The notes beneath the pieces were generated by a model, which was not told the origin of the DNA, did no database searches, and was given only the letters and a program-made list of their open reading frames with translations. A program made the translations under genes and the position numbers. A stretch of 33,006 bases of DNA from Methanomassiliicoccaceae archaeon UBA480. GTDB lineage: Archaea; Thermoplasmatota; Thermoplasmata; Methanomassiliicoccales; Methanomethylophilaceae. This document shows positions 15,125 to 22,061 of this stretch, piece after piece (position 1 is the stretch's first letter; each line of letters begins with the position of its first letter). The stretch lies in NCBI GenBank assembly GCA_002506425.1, contig DAXO01000032.1, positions 1-33,006 of the forward strand, read 5' to 3'.

Positions 15125-15198
15125 CGGGCCCGCCGGGATTCGAACCCGGGTCTGAGGCTCCGGAGGCCCCCATGCTATCCAAGCTATACTACGAGCCC
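15125..15198 (-). tRNA. tRNA-Arg (anticodon CCG)
   Basis: Cloverleaf on the minus strand: acceptor GGGCTCG/CGGGCCC, anticodon stem GGGGC/GCCTC with loop CTCCGGA (anticodon CCG after U33), T arm CCGGG-TTCGAAT-CCCGG, discriminator G. The CCA end is not encoded. The D stem, GTAT with GCAT, contains an A12-C23 mismatch and weak pairs. No intron. Confidence 0.93.
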
Positions 15199-15225
15199 AA
15201 AATCTGATGGTTTAGAGAACTTGGT

Positions 15226-15248
15226 GCCGGGGAGGGATTCTCCCCGGC
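15226..15248 (-). terminator. Hairpin after the rpo7-rps27ae operon
   Basis: Perfect 9-bp inverted repeat GCCGGGGAG/CTCCCCGGC with a 5-nt loop, between the rps27ae stop and tRNA-Arg. It may end the ribosomal transcript or separate it from the tRNA; there is no T tract. Confidence 0.4.
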
Positions 15249-15306
15249 GGATCCTGTGCCTCCGGTTGAGAGGGTGGAGGCGGAAGAAGATGTTCTCGTT
15301 ACAGGT

Positions 15307-15495
15307 TCACTGCTTGTTGGTGAACTCGGTGTATCCGCAGTGTCCGCATGCGACGCGGTCCTTGTGGGTCGCCATGAACACTCCGGGTCCGCACTTGGGG
15401 CAGACGGGCTTGGTCCTGGTGATCTTGTCGCCCTCCACCTTGTACGCGTCTTTCTTAGAGCAGGTCTTGGGTGCTGCTGCCTTCTTTGCTGCCAT
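15307..15495 (-). CDS. rps27ae: 30S ribosomal protein S27ae
   Basis: A 62-aa ribosomal protein of the small subunit with a four-cysteine zinc finger (CPKCGPG at 32-38 and CGHCGYTEF near 50-58) and a basic N-terminal tail rich in Ala and Lys. It lies 5 nt after rps24e, the usual archaeal arrangement and last gene of the rpo7 operon. Confidence 0.95.
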   Translation of the reverse strand: MAAKKAAAPKTCSKKDAYKVEGDKITRTKPVCPKCGPGVFMATHKDRVACGHCGYTEFTNKQ

Positions 15496-15500
15496 TCAAA

Positions 15501-15815
15501 TCACTCCTGTGCGGGGGCTTCCTCGGCCTTGGGGGCCTCGATGCCGTTCCTCTTGAGCAGGTACTCCCTCTCGAGCTCCAGGGCAGCCTCCTTGGTCTCG
15601 TAGACCTTGGCGTATCCCTTGGACTTTCCGGTTCCATAGACGGACTCGACAGCGGTGACGACGACGCAGTCCCTCTTGGCCTTCATCTGCTTGGCGACCT
15701 CTTCGGCGACAGCGTTCCTTCCAGGGGTGGGCTCGCCTGCGTGGTCGAGTGTGAAGTATACCTCGGTCCTCTTGTAGAGAGGGTTCTCTTTCTTCTCGTT
15801 GATTTCCATCTTCAT
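15501..15815 (-). CDS. rps24e: 30S ribosomal protein S24e
   Basis: A 104-aa small-subunit ribosomal protein. The N-terminus MKMEINEKKENPLYKRTEVYFTL with its conserved NPL-RxE pattern, and YGTGKSKGYAKVYETKE, are diagnostic. The ATG at 15815 overlaps the upstream stop in ATGA, supporting this start, although MEINEK at 15809 is also possible. The Ala/Glu-rich C-terminal end is variable in the family. Confidence 0.95.
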   Translation of the reverse strand: MKMEINEKKENPLYKRTEVYFTLDHAGEPTPGRNAVAEEVAKQMKAKRDCVVVTAVESVYGTGKSKGYAKVYETKEAALELEREYLLKRNGIEAPKAEEAPAQE

Positions 15816-16315
15816 TCCAATTCCTCCATTCTGGACAGGAGCTCCTTCGCCCTGTCCTTGGAACGGCCGTCCACATCGACGACCATCATGCACCTTCCGG
15901 GCATCCCGTAGACCACGTGATAGCCCTCGGGCGCCAGGATCAGACACGGCAGTACCGCCAGATCCTCCTCGCCCTCGACCTTCACCAGCCGGGTGCTCCC
16001 TTCGATGCCCCTGCGAATGGCCCCCGCCATGGAGGCGGTTATTTCACCCGCCGGGTTGACGACCTCCTCCTTGGGCTCGTCCTCGACGAGCTTGGCGAAC
16101 TCGGTCATTTCGCGGCGCTCCGTCGAGCCGTCGTATACGGACAGCCTCGGCCTGATGCCGCGTTTCCTGAACGCAAGGGACACCACGTCCCCGACGGTCA
16201 GATAAGTCGTTTCGTCCGATATGGAGTCGAGCTCCGAATCCGGCATCTCCCTGCCCAGCGGCTCCTTGAAGGAGCACCTCTGGGATTCGGGCAGCGTCAG
16301 ATCGGTCTCGAACAT
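15812..16315 (-). CDS. GTP-dependent dephospho-CoA kinase (DUF359)
   Basis: A 167-aa member of the archaeal DUF359 family, shown to be a GTP-dependent dephospho-CoA kinase catalysing the last step of coenzyme A synthesis. Visible signatures are KEPLGREM, TVGDVVSLAF, RPRLSVYDGSTERR, NPAGEITASMAGAIR, VEGEEDLAVLPCLILAPEGYHVVYG and the acidic end VVDVDG. It starts 5 nt after spt4 and overlaps rps24e by 4 nt, the conserved location of this gene in euryarchaea. Confidence 0.92.
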   Translation of the reverse strand: MFETDLTLPESQRCSFKEPLGREMPDSELDSISDETTYLTVGDVVSLAFRKRGIRPRLSVYDGSTERREMTEFAKLVEDEPKEEVVNPAGEITASMAGAIRRGIEGSTRLVKVEGEEDLAVLPCLILAPEGYHVVYGMPGRCMMVVDVDGRSKDRAKELLSRMEELE

Positions 16316-16320
16316 CCGAC

Positions 16321-16512
16321 TCAGCGTACCTTCAGGGCGTATCTTCCGTTGGCGGAGATGCCCATCTTCTTTGCGATCTCGGATTTCTCGAAGTCGGTGA
16401 CGACGAGGAAACCCTGCCACTCTTTGGAGGTCTGGCCTCCGCAGCGGGGGCAGACATCCTCCTCGCACACGAAGCTGCACTGCTTGCAGGCTTTGAGAAC
16501 AGGGCCGGCCAT
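16321..16512 (-). CDS. spt4: Transcription elongation factor Spt4 (RpoE'')
   Basis: A 63-aa zinc-finger protein, partner of Spt5 on elongating RNA polymerase. ACKQCSFVCEEDVCPRCGGQ gives the two CxxC pairs, followed by EWQGFLVV and the short C-terminal beta segment. The ATG shares one base with the rpo7 stop (TGATG). Confidence 0.95.
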   Translation of the reverse strand: MAGPVLKACKQCSFVCEEDVCPRCGGQTSKEWQGFLVVTDFEKSEIAKKMGISANGRYALKVR

Positions 16513-17102
16513 CACTCCTCGCCTCCGGCGGGTGCCCCTCTGCTCTCCTCGTGCTTCTTGCGGTCCTCCTCGATCCATTCGAGCTTTCCGAGGCCGGGCT
16601 GGCGCATGGTCAGTCCGATCTTGCTGTCCTGGGGGTTCTTCTCGTTCAGGTCGATGCTGACGACCCTCGCTTTCACGATGTCCCCCACCGCCAGGAACCT
16701 CCCGGTCTCCTTTCCGACTAGCCTCTGGTTGGCCTCGTCGATGTCGACACGGTCGTTCATGATCTGGCTCACGTGGAGCAGACCGTCGAGCGGACCGAAC
16801 CTGACGAAAGCTCCGAACTTGAGGATCTCGACGACGACGCCCTCGACGATCTCATTGTCCCTGGGCTTGAAAACGACCTGCTCGAACTTCACGGTCTGAT
16901 AGACGGCGCCGTCCCCGTGGACGATGCGTCCCGGCCCCTCGGCCCTGACGTTCTTGATGAGCACGGTGAAGGTCTTGTCACCCTCCGCAAGACGACCCTC
17001 GTAGGTCTCCCAGGTGAGGTTGTTGACTACCTTGTCGGGATCGTCCCCCAGCTCGCTGGGAGGGATGCGGATGATCTTCTCGACCTCGTTTATCATGTAC
17101 AT
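16512..17102 (-). CDS. rpo7: DNA-directed RNA polymerase subunit Rpo7 (E')
   Basis: A 196-aa stalk subunit of archaeal RNA polymerase, working with Rpo4. The N-terminal tip domain (residues 1-80) is followed by an S1 RNA-binding domain (EGVVVEILKFGAFVRFGPLDGLLHVSQI, then GDIVKARVVSIDLNEKNPQDSKIGLTMRQPGLG). It leads the operon. A TATA box TTATATAC at 17141-17148 and a GAGAGG about 8 nt ahead of the ATG support the start; MINEVE at 17096 is a minor alternative. Confidence 0.96.
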   Translation of the reverse strand: MYMINEVEKIIRIPPSELGDDPDKVVNNLTWETYEGRLAEGDKTFTVLIKNVRAEGPGRIVHGDGAVYQTVKFEQVVFKPRDNEIVEGVVVEILKFGAFVRFGPLDGLLHVSQIMNDRVDIDEANQRLVGKETGRFLAVGDIVKARVVSIDLNEKNPQDSKIGLTMRQPGLGKLEWIEEDRKKHEESRGAPAGGEE

Positions 17103-17140
17103 GGAAGGTCCTCTCGAATGGGGGCGACTAACACTGCCTC

Positions 17141-17149
17141 GTATATAAG
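17141..17149 (-). promoter_or_regulatory. TATA box of the rpo7 operon
   Basis: CTTATATAC on the minus strand about 43 nt before the rpo7 start, leaving a leader of roughly 15-18 nt that contains GAGAGG. Confidence 0.6.
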
Positions 17150-17177
17150 CCTAATCGGCTCTTCTATAACGCGCATC

Positions 17178-17630
17178 TTAGAAGGGTCCAGTGAGACATC
17201 CGCTCTCCTCCGCCAGCTTCGGCAGGGGATCGTCCCTCACCGTACGGCCGCAGACGATGGAGACGGCATGCGGAACGCCATCCCGATCGAGATACCCTGC
17301 TCCGAACGTGATGATAGGATTCACAACCGGCTTGCCGGAGGCCTCCGCTGCATTTCTGGCTCCGACGTCGCAGCATATAGCCAGCACGGTATCGAACATT
17401 TCTCCGGCGGACGCCATGGAGGATACGGCGTTCTTCATGAAGCAGCATGCCGCTGAGGACTCTACGCCTTCCACGTCGATCCCATCCGCGAACATCCTGG
17501 ATGCCAGGTCCGCTGCCGCCTCCCTTCCTCCCACGCCGCAGAATCTGGCACAGGTGTTGCATGTCAATATCAGCACCTTTCTCCCCCTCAGATCCTCCAG
17601 GAGGCCTTCGTAGGTGCGGTCGCGAGCCAT
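17178..17630 (-). CDS. Cysteine-rich MetV / MTHFR C-terminal-like protein
   Basis: About 150 residues. The sequence GRKVLILTCNTCARFCGVGGREAA followed by SAACCFMKN, AICCDVG and VCGRTVRDD resembles the zinc/iron-sulfur MetV-type domain found as the C-terminal domain of methylenetetrahydrofolate reductases and as a stand-alone partner of MetF in C1 metabolism. Several start codons are in frame (17660, 17639, 17630); 17630 begins closest to homologous sequence. It is divergent from deoxyhypusine synthase and has no metF partner here, so its job in this organism is unclear. Confidence 0.55.
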   Translation of the reverse strand: MARDRTYEGLLEDLRGRKVLILTCNTCARFCGVGGREAAADLASRMFADGIDVEGVESSAACCFMKNAVSSMASAGEMFDTVLAICCDVGARNAAEASGKPVVNPIITFGAGYLDRDGVPHAVSIVCGRTVRDDPLPKLAEESGCLTGPF

Positions 17631-17697
17631 GACGATCATGGCCGCTAGCATGCGCGACATGTTATTATTGCTAGCGCAGCCCGCTCTGCGAGGACAG

Positions 17698-17706
17698 TTA
17701 ATATAC
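17698..17706. promoter_or_regulatory. AT-rich divergent promoter element
   Basis: TTAATATA lies between the divergent MetV-like and dhs genes and reads as a TATA element in both directions (TATATTAA on minus). It is about 36 nt from the dhs ATG and about 40 nt from the 17660 ATG. Confidence 0.4.
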
Positions 17707-17736
17707 CAGCGGACTCTAGAGAGGAGCAGTGAGCAC

Positions 17737-18684
17737 ATGTCTGAGAAGCTCGAACTGATACCTGTAGAAGACATCAAAGTGACGAAAGGAATGACCGTCG
17801 ACGATATGCTCCGCGCCATGGGGCGCGCGGGCGGATTCACCGCGCAGAAGCTCGCCGACGCCACGGACATCGCCCAGGCGATGATCACCAAGAAAGGATG
17901 CCTCAGGATCCTCTCCTTCCCCGCCTGTATCATGGCGACCGGAACCCGCGGAGTCATCGTCGACATGGTGAAGAACCACATGGTCGACCTCATCATAACC
18001 ACCTGCGGAACCCTCGACCACGACCTGTCCAGGACCTTCGCCGCCTACTACAAGGGCGACTTCATGATGGACGACGCCATGCTGAGGGACGAATACGAGA
18101 TCAGCAGGCTCGGAAACGTCCTGGTCCCCGATGCGTGCTACGGAATCGTCCTCGAGGACGAGCTCCTCCCCATGTTCGACGAGATCTTCGAGGGCAAGGA
18201 CTCCATGACCACCCATGAGATCATCGACCAGGTCGGAGCCCGCCTCGACAACGAGGACTCCCTCCTGTACCAGTGCCACAAGAACAACGTGCCCATCGTC
18301 GTCCCCGGCATCACCGACGGATCGTTCGGATGCCAGCTCTGGATGTACTACCAGACCCACAGGAAGCTCAGGATCGACCTGTTCGGCGACGAGCAGATGC
18401 TCTCCGAGATGACCAACGATGCGGAATACACCGGCGCCATCATCATCGGCGGAGGAATCTCCAAGCATCACGTCATCTGGTGGAACCAGTTCCGCGGAGG
18501 ACTCGACTACTGCATCTACCTGACCACCGCAGAGGAGTACGACGGATCCCTCTCCGGAGCCCGCATCAGAGAGGCCGTCTCCTGGGGCAAGGTCAAAGAG
18601 GATGCGAAGAAGATGACTGTGGAGGGAGATGCCACCATCACTCTGCCGATCATCTACGCAGGCGTCGTCAACAGGATCCTCTGA
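17737..18684 (+). CDS. dys: Deoxyhypusine synthase
   Basis: A 315-aa NAD-dependent enzyme that transfers the aminobutyl group of spermidine to a lysine of aIF5A. Recognisable parts are TTCGTLDHDLSRTF (residues 88-101), PGITDGSFGCQLW, IIIGGGISKHHVIWWNQFRGG, DYCIYLTTAEEYDGSLSGA and the catalytic lysine K285 in EAVSWGKVK. GAGGAG about 10 nt before the ATG at 17737 supports the start. Its TGA shares a base with the next ATG (TGATG), so it heads a coupled gene pair. Confidence 0.95.
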   Translation: MSEKLELIPVEDIKVTKGMTVDDMLRAMGRAGGFTAQKLADATDIAQAMITKKGCLRILSFPACIMATGTRGVIVDMVKNHMVDLIITTCGTLDHDLSRTFAAYYKGDFMMDDAMLRDEYEISRLGNVLVPDACYGIVLEDELLPMFDEIFEGKDSMTTHEIIDQVGARLDNEDSLLYQCHKNNVPIVVPGITDGSFGCQLWMYYQTHRKLRIDLFGDEQMLSEMTNDAEYTGAIIIGGGISKHHVIWWNQFRGGLDYCIYLTTAEEYDGSLSGARIREAVSWGKVKEDAKKMTVEGDATITLPIIYAGVVNRIL

Positions 18685-19684
18685 TGCAGAAGATCCTCAT
18701 CCTGCCCGGAGACGGGCGGGGCTCCGAAGCCGTGGCGGCCATCGCGCACGTCATAGGGAACGCCACCGACCAAGTAGAGGTCCTGTCCAACGAGATAGGA
18801 TTCCCGGCCTACGAGAAGCACGGGGAGTACCTGCCGTACGACGTGCTCGATCAGGTGAGCCAGTGCCCCATAGCGATATGCGGGCCGACCGCGGACTTCG
18901 GGGAGGGGGAGGCTAGACGCAACCCCCTCCAGATGCTCATGGACAATCTCGACATCTTCGGGAGGTCGAGACGCTTCAGAACGGTAGGATGCCCGAAGGA
19001 GGCCCCTCAGACAGACATCACCATCTGGGGAAGCAACATAAAGCACAATGTGGACATCACCGAAACCCCGGATGTGGACGGCATAACCATATCCAAGTAC
19101 ATACGCTCCGCATTCTACACCCGGATGATGGATGCGGCCCTGACTGATCTGGAGAAGAACGGAAGGAGCCGCGCGATGTGCCTGGCGAGGAGCGACATAT
19201 TCCCTGAATCCAGCAGGCTGTTCTACGATTCTTTCCGGAACATGTTCGATATCGACGGTCTCGAAGCCTCGTGCATGAACATCTGCGATTGGATCATGGA
19301 CGACCGCTGCCGTCTCGGGTGCGAATATGTCATCGTTGCGGACCTCTACCTGCAGATAGCGGAGAGCATAGCCGCAAACATGACTGGCGGGGACACCCTC
19401 TCGCCGGTGAAGTACAGCTGCGTGAACAGCAGCCTGATCGTTCCCCATGAACGGGAAGGGACCGTTGATCCGATCTCCTGCATAGCTGCCGCATCCACAG
19501 CCTTGGCAGACCTCGGTCTGAAGGACGAATCGAAGCACATCCTCGAAGTGCTCGACAGAACCGTGGCAGCAGGAGACCGTCCGCCATCCATGGGCGGCAT
19601 GGCCGACTCGAAAGAGTTCATAGAACTCGTGGCTTCGAGGATCCGAAGGGACAATATTTCTATCCGCACACCCGATTGGGATGA
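18684..19684 (+). CDS. Divergent isopropylmalate/isocitrate dehydrogenase-like protein; stop missing
   Basis: About 333 residues with the layout of the isocitrate/isopropylmalate dehydrogenase family: ILILPGDGRGSEAV at the N-terminus (family PGDGIGPE), ESSRLFYDSF in the middle, and RTPDW at the end (family RTPDLGG). Catalytic positions are changed: the usual DKANVLESSRL reads LARSDIFPESSRL, and the NLFGDILSD motif reads DLYLQIAESIAAN, so ordinary dehydrogenase activity is doubtful. The frame has no stop at its natural end and continues Arg-rich to 20369 inside the next gene. One extra G in the GGG at 19678-19680 would give PDWG and TGA at 19682-19684, an ATGA overlap with the next start. It starts on the dhs stop (TGATG). 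Confidence 0.65.
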
Positions 19685-20730
19685 GCATGAAGGATGCGGG
19701 ACACAGGGAGGCTGTCAGGGCCGCCCTGAATTTCGAGAAGACAGACAGGACGCCCGTCAACAACTTCGCCGTAGTGACCGCGGCACGCTATGCAGGAATA
19801 ACCGTGGAGGAGGCGAGAAGCCATCCCAAGATCTCCGCGAAAGTTGCCGTCGACTATGCAATGGCGACCGAGTCGGACTTCGTCAAGCCCGTCCTCGACT
19901 CCCAGGTCCCCCTGCAGGACATGGGGATGAAGGTCAGATTCCCCGAAGACGACTACGGGAGCGTTCCAGGCCATATCGTCGAGACCGCCGAAGACATAGA
20001 CAAGCTCCACATATTCGATCCAGACAACGCATCAGAATGCCCTGGATTCACCACCATCCGCGAAGCTCTGGCCGAAACCGCCGAGATCCTTCCCGAGGAC
20101 CTGCATATCTGCGGGCTCTCCTGGGGCCCCATCACGACGGCGGGATACTTCATGGGCGCCGAGAACATGATGTTCGCAACCATGACGGAGCCCGACCTCG
20201 TGGTCAAGCTCGTAGACAAATCAGCCGAACTCGTATCCTCCATGGAAAGGGCCATGATCGCCAGCGGGGCCACCCTCATGTGGATGGCGGATCCGACATC
20301 GTCCGAGGACCTCATATCGCCTCAGATGTTCGACGAATTCTCCAAAAGCGGCATCCGCAGAGTCATTGACGATGTGAAGAAGGAGAGCGACGTTCCCAAC
20401 TTCGTGCACATCTGCGGGAACACCCTGGACACCATACCCCATCTCAAGGAGACGGGCGCGGACTGCCTCAGCTTCGACCATGCCGTTGATCCCGCCAAGG
20501 CCAGAGCCGCGGCAGGGAAGGATCTGGCGCTAATGGGCAACGTGGACCCCGTGAGGCTGATCATGTCCGGAACCCCCGAGCAGGTGACCGCCAGCTCATA
20601 CTCCATAATAGACGGCGCAGGCCAAGAAGGCGGACTGGTCCTGGCACCCGGGTGCGAGACCCCCATCTCCAGCCCGTTCGAGAACGTCCTCGCGATGGGC
20701 AGGGCAGGAAGATCGTATTGGCAGCGCTGA
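19681..20730 (+). CDS. MtaA/MtbA-type methylcobalamin:coenzyme M methyltransferase
   Basis: A 349-aa member of the uroporphyrinogen decarboxylase superfamily. The zinc motif HxCxnC of corrinoid methyltransferases is present: H243 and C245 in NFVHICGNT and C325 in LAPGCETP. Such proteins move a methyl group from a corrinoid protein to coenzyme M, giving methyl-CoM for methanogenesis. Whether it serves methanol (MtaA) or methylamines (MtbA) cannot be told from sequence, and no corrinoid protein or substrate methyltransferase gene is nearby. True UroD would lack this cysteine-based site. It forms an apparent operon with dhs and the dehydrogenase-like gene. Confidence 0.85.
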   Translation: MSMKDAGHREAVRAALNFEKTDRTPVNNFAVVTAARYAGITVEEARSHPKISAKVAVDYAMATESDFVKPVLDSQVPLQDMGMKVRFPEDDYGSVPGHIVETAEDIDKLHIFDPDNASECPGFTTIREALAETAEILPEDLHICGLSWGPITTAGYFMGAENMMFATMTEPDLVVKLVDKSAELVSSMERAMIASGATLMWMADPTSSEDLISPQMFDEFSKSGIRRVIDDVKKESDVPNFVHICGNTLDTIPHLKETGADCLSFDHAVDPAKARAAAGKDLALMGNVDPVRLIMSGTPEQVTASSYSIIDGAGQEGGLVLAPGCETPISSPFENVLAMGRAGRSYWQR

Positions 20731-20738
20731 GATGCCGG

Positions 20739-20756
20739 GAGGGGGTCAGCCCCCTC
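20739..20756 (+). terminator. Hairpin after the methyltransferase gene
   Basis: GAGGGGG, TCAG loop, CCCCCTC, a perfect 7-bp stem starting 8 nt after the stop; no T tract follows. Confidence 0.4.
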
Positions 20757-20780
20757 ATCCGACCTCTGGACGAACAAAAG

Positions 20781-20790
20781 CATTATAAAC
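20781..20790 (+). promoter_or_regulatory. TATA box of tRNA-Leu
   Basis: CATTATAAAC, centred about 29 nt before the mature 5' end of tRNA-Leu. Confidence 0.6.
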
Positions 20791-20814
20791 AAGATGGACT
20801 TCCACCATCTTACT

Positions 20815-20901
20815 GCAAGGGTAGTCAAGCATGGCCAACGACGCTAGCTTGAGGGGCTAGTCCTTAGTGGTCCGCGAGTTCAAATCTCGTCCCTTGCACC
20901 A
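20815..20901 (+). tRNA. tRNA-Leu (anticodon GAG)
   Basis: Class II tRNA: acceptor GCAAGGG/CCCTTGC, D arm with GGCC, anticodon stem CTAGC/GCTAG with loop TTGAGGG (anticodon GAG), long variable arm (TCCTTAGTGGTCC region), T arm GCGAG-TTCAAAT-CTCGT, discriminator A. CCA is encoded at 20899-20901. No intron. Confidence 0.95.
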
Positions 20902-20939
20902 TCCCATTCTCATGAACTTCCTGCTTGGGGGACTTTGTC

Positions 20940-20953
20940 TTCGCGATAGCGAA
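20940..20953 (-). terminator. Small hairpin between tRNA-Leu and the S66 peptidase
   Basis: TTCGC, GATA loop, GCGAA. It could end transcription from either flank; the stem is only 5 bp. Confidence 0.3.
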
Positions 20954-20984
20954 ACCGACTCCGATATCAGTAAAGAAATGTTTA

Positions 20985-21000
20985 CGGCCCCCGAGGGCCG
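20985..21000 (-). terminator. Hairpin just after the S66 peptidase gene
   Basis: CGGCCC, CCGA loop, GGGCCG, beginning 9 nt past the stop of the minus-strand peptidase; on the minus strand it is followed by GTAAACATTTC, which is AT-rich. Confidence 0.45.
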
Positions 21001-21008
21001 CTGGAATT

Positions 21009-22013
21009 TCACCTGCTGAAATCGTAAGTCAACCGGCATCTTCCCGCAAAATAGTTGAATCTGGCCACTGCACCGTTTACGAACAACATCCGTGGAGCCC
21101 TATGCCCCACATCCGCATCGAACAGCATCGGAAATCTGTTCCCGATCTCGGACATCGCAGCCTCGTTGTAGCCCATCGTTCCCTGATAGAACAGAGGCCT
21201 TCCGAACACCATGCCCTTGCAGCCATCGAGCCATCCCTTCTCCTCCATGGTGCGCAGAGTCCAGCGCACACGTTCCTCTGTCATATCGTAGGTTTCGAGG
21301 TACCATACGATCCCGTCTACCGAATATCTAAGGACGAAATCCCTCGCATCCGCAGTGCCCTTCTTCAGGAACCACTCTATGACGTCCATGCATCCGCCGA
21401 TCAACCTTCCTTCGAAGGAGACATCGCCGACGGAGGACTCCCATACCGTATCAGCATCTTCGGGAAACGGCTCCAACCCGGTGACGCGCTCTCCGAACCC
21501 GAGTGCATGCTTCGGGAACGACTCCTGCGAAGTGCGGCTCCCCTCGAGAATCTCCAATCCCTCCTCCACGCTCCTGTGCAGAGGCTCCATACCGAAATCA
21601 TTGAAGTTCCCGCCGTATACCGTGGCGATATCATGCTCCGCAGTGATCTTGAACAGAAGGACAGTATTGTCCGAATAGCCTTGGATCCACTTCGGATCCG
21701 CCTCCACGAGATCCCAATCCATCAACGGGAGCATCTCGCACTCGTAGTCTCCTCCGGATACCGCGTATATCGCACGGACCGACCTGTCCTCGAGAAGCGA
21801 ATTCAGCTCTGATACCCTCTGCTCCGCCGGGCTGCTGCGCCCTTCGGAATCGCACATGAACGTATCTGGGGTGGCCTCAACCGCGTATCCCCTGGATTCC
21901 AAGCGCTTCTTGGCATTGGCGAACCTGTTCAGATCTGTAGGCTCAGTTATACCGGCCGACGGCGCCGTCACGCCCACTACGTCCCCTTTGCGAATGAATC
22001 CTGGGATCTTCAT
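21009..22013 (-). CDS. S66-family LD-carboxypeptidase / MccF-like serine peptidase
   Basis: A 334-aa S66 peptidase. IRKGDVVGVTAPSAG at the N-terminus, the nucleophile serine in WIQGYSDNTVLL, the glutamate in WYLETYDM and the histidine in DVGHRAPRML form the expected Ser-Glu-His triad. In bacteria the family trims murein (LdcA) or cleaves microcin C (MccF). Methanomassiliicoccales have no murein, so the MccF-like detoxifying role or action on gut bacterial peptidoglycan fragments is more likely (inference). No signal peptide is visible, so it is cytosolic. A TATA element 25 nt upstream implies a leaderless transcript. Confidence 0.88.
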   Translation of the reverse strand: MKIPGFIRKGDVVGVTAPSAGITEPTDLNRFANAKKRLESRGYAVEATPDTFMCDSEGRSSPAEQRVSELNSLLEDRSVRAIYAVSGGDYECEMLPLMDWDLVEADPKWIQGYSDNTVLLFKITAEHDIATVYGGNFNDFGMEPLHRSVEEGLEILEGSRTSQESFPKHALGFGERVTGLEPFPEDADTVWESSVGDVSFEGRLIGGCMDVIEWFLKKGTADARDFVLRYSVDGIVWYLETYDMTEERVRWTLRTMEEKGWLDGCKGMVFGRPLFYQGTMGYNEAAMSEIGNRFPMLFDADVGHRAPRMLFVNGAVARFNYFAGRCRLTYDFSR

Positions 22014-22032
22014 GGATTCCCGAATAGCATTG

Positions 22033-22043
22033 ATGATATAACG
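22033..22043. promoter_or_regulatory. Shared central TATA element for two divergent genes
   Basis: ATGATATAACG reads as a TATA box on both strands (GTTATATC on minus). Its centre is 24-25 nt from both ATGs (22013 minus, 22062 plus), so one element may direct two leaderless transcripts. Confidence 0.5.
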
Positions 22044-22061
22044 GACCTCGATACACTTCCC

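Noticed and set aside
18273..18683. Upstream part of the long frame that contains the dehydrogenase-like gene
   Set aside because: It overlaps the conserved deoxyhypusine synthase in another frame; the real gene starts at 18684 on the TGATG overlap.
19681..20730. Uroporphyrinogen decarboxylase of heme synthesis
   Set aside because: The HxCxnC zinc site of corrinoid:CoM methyltransferases is present, which true UroD lacks.
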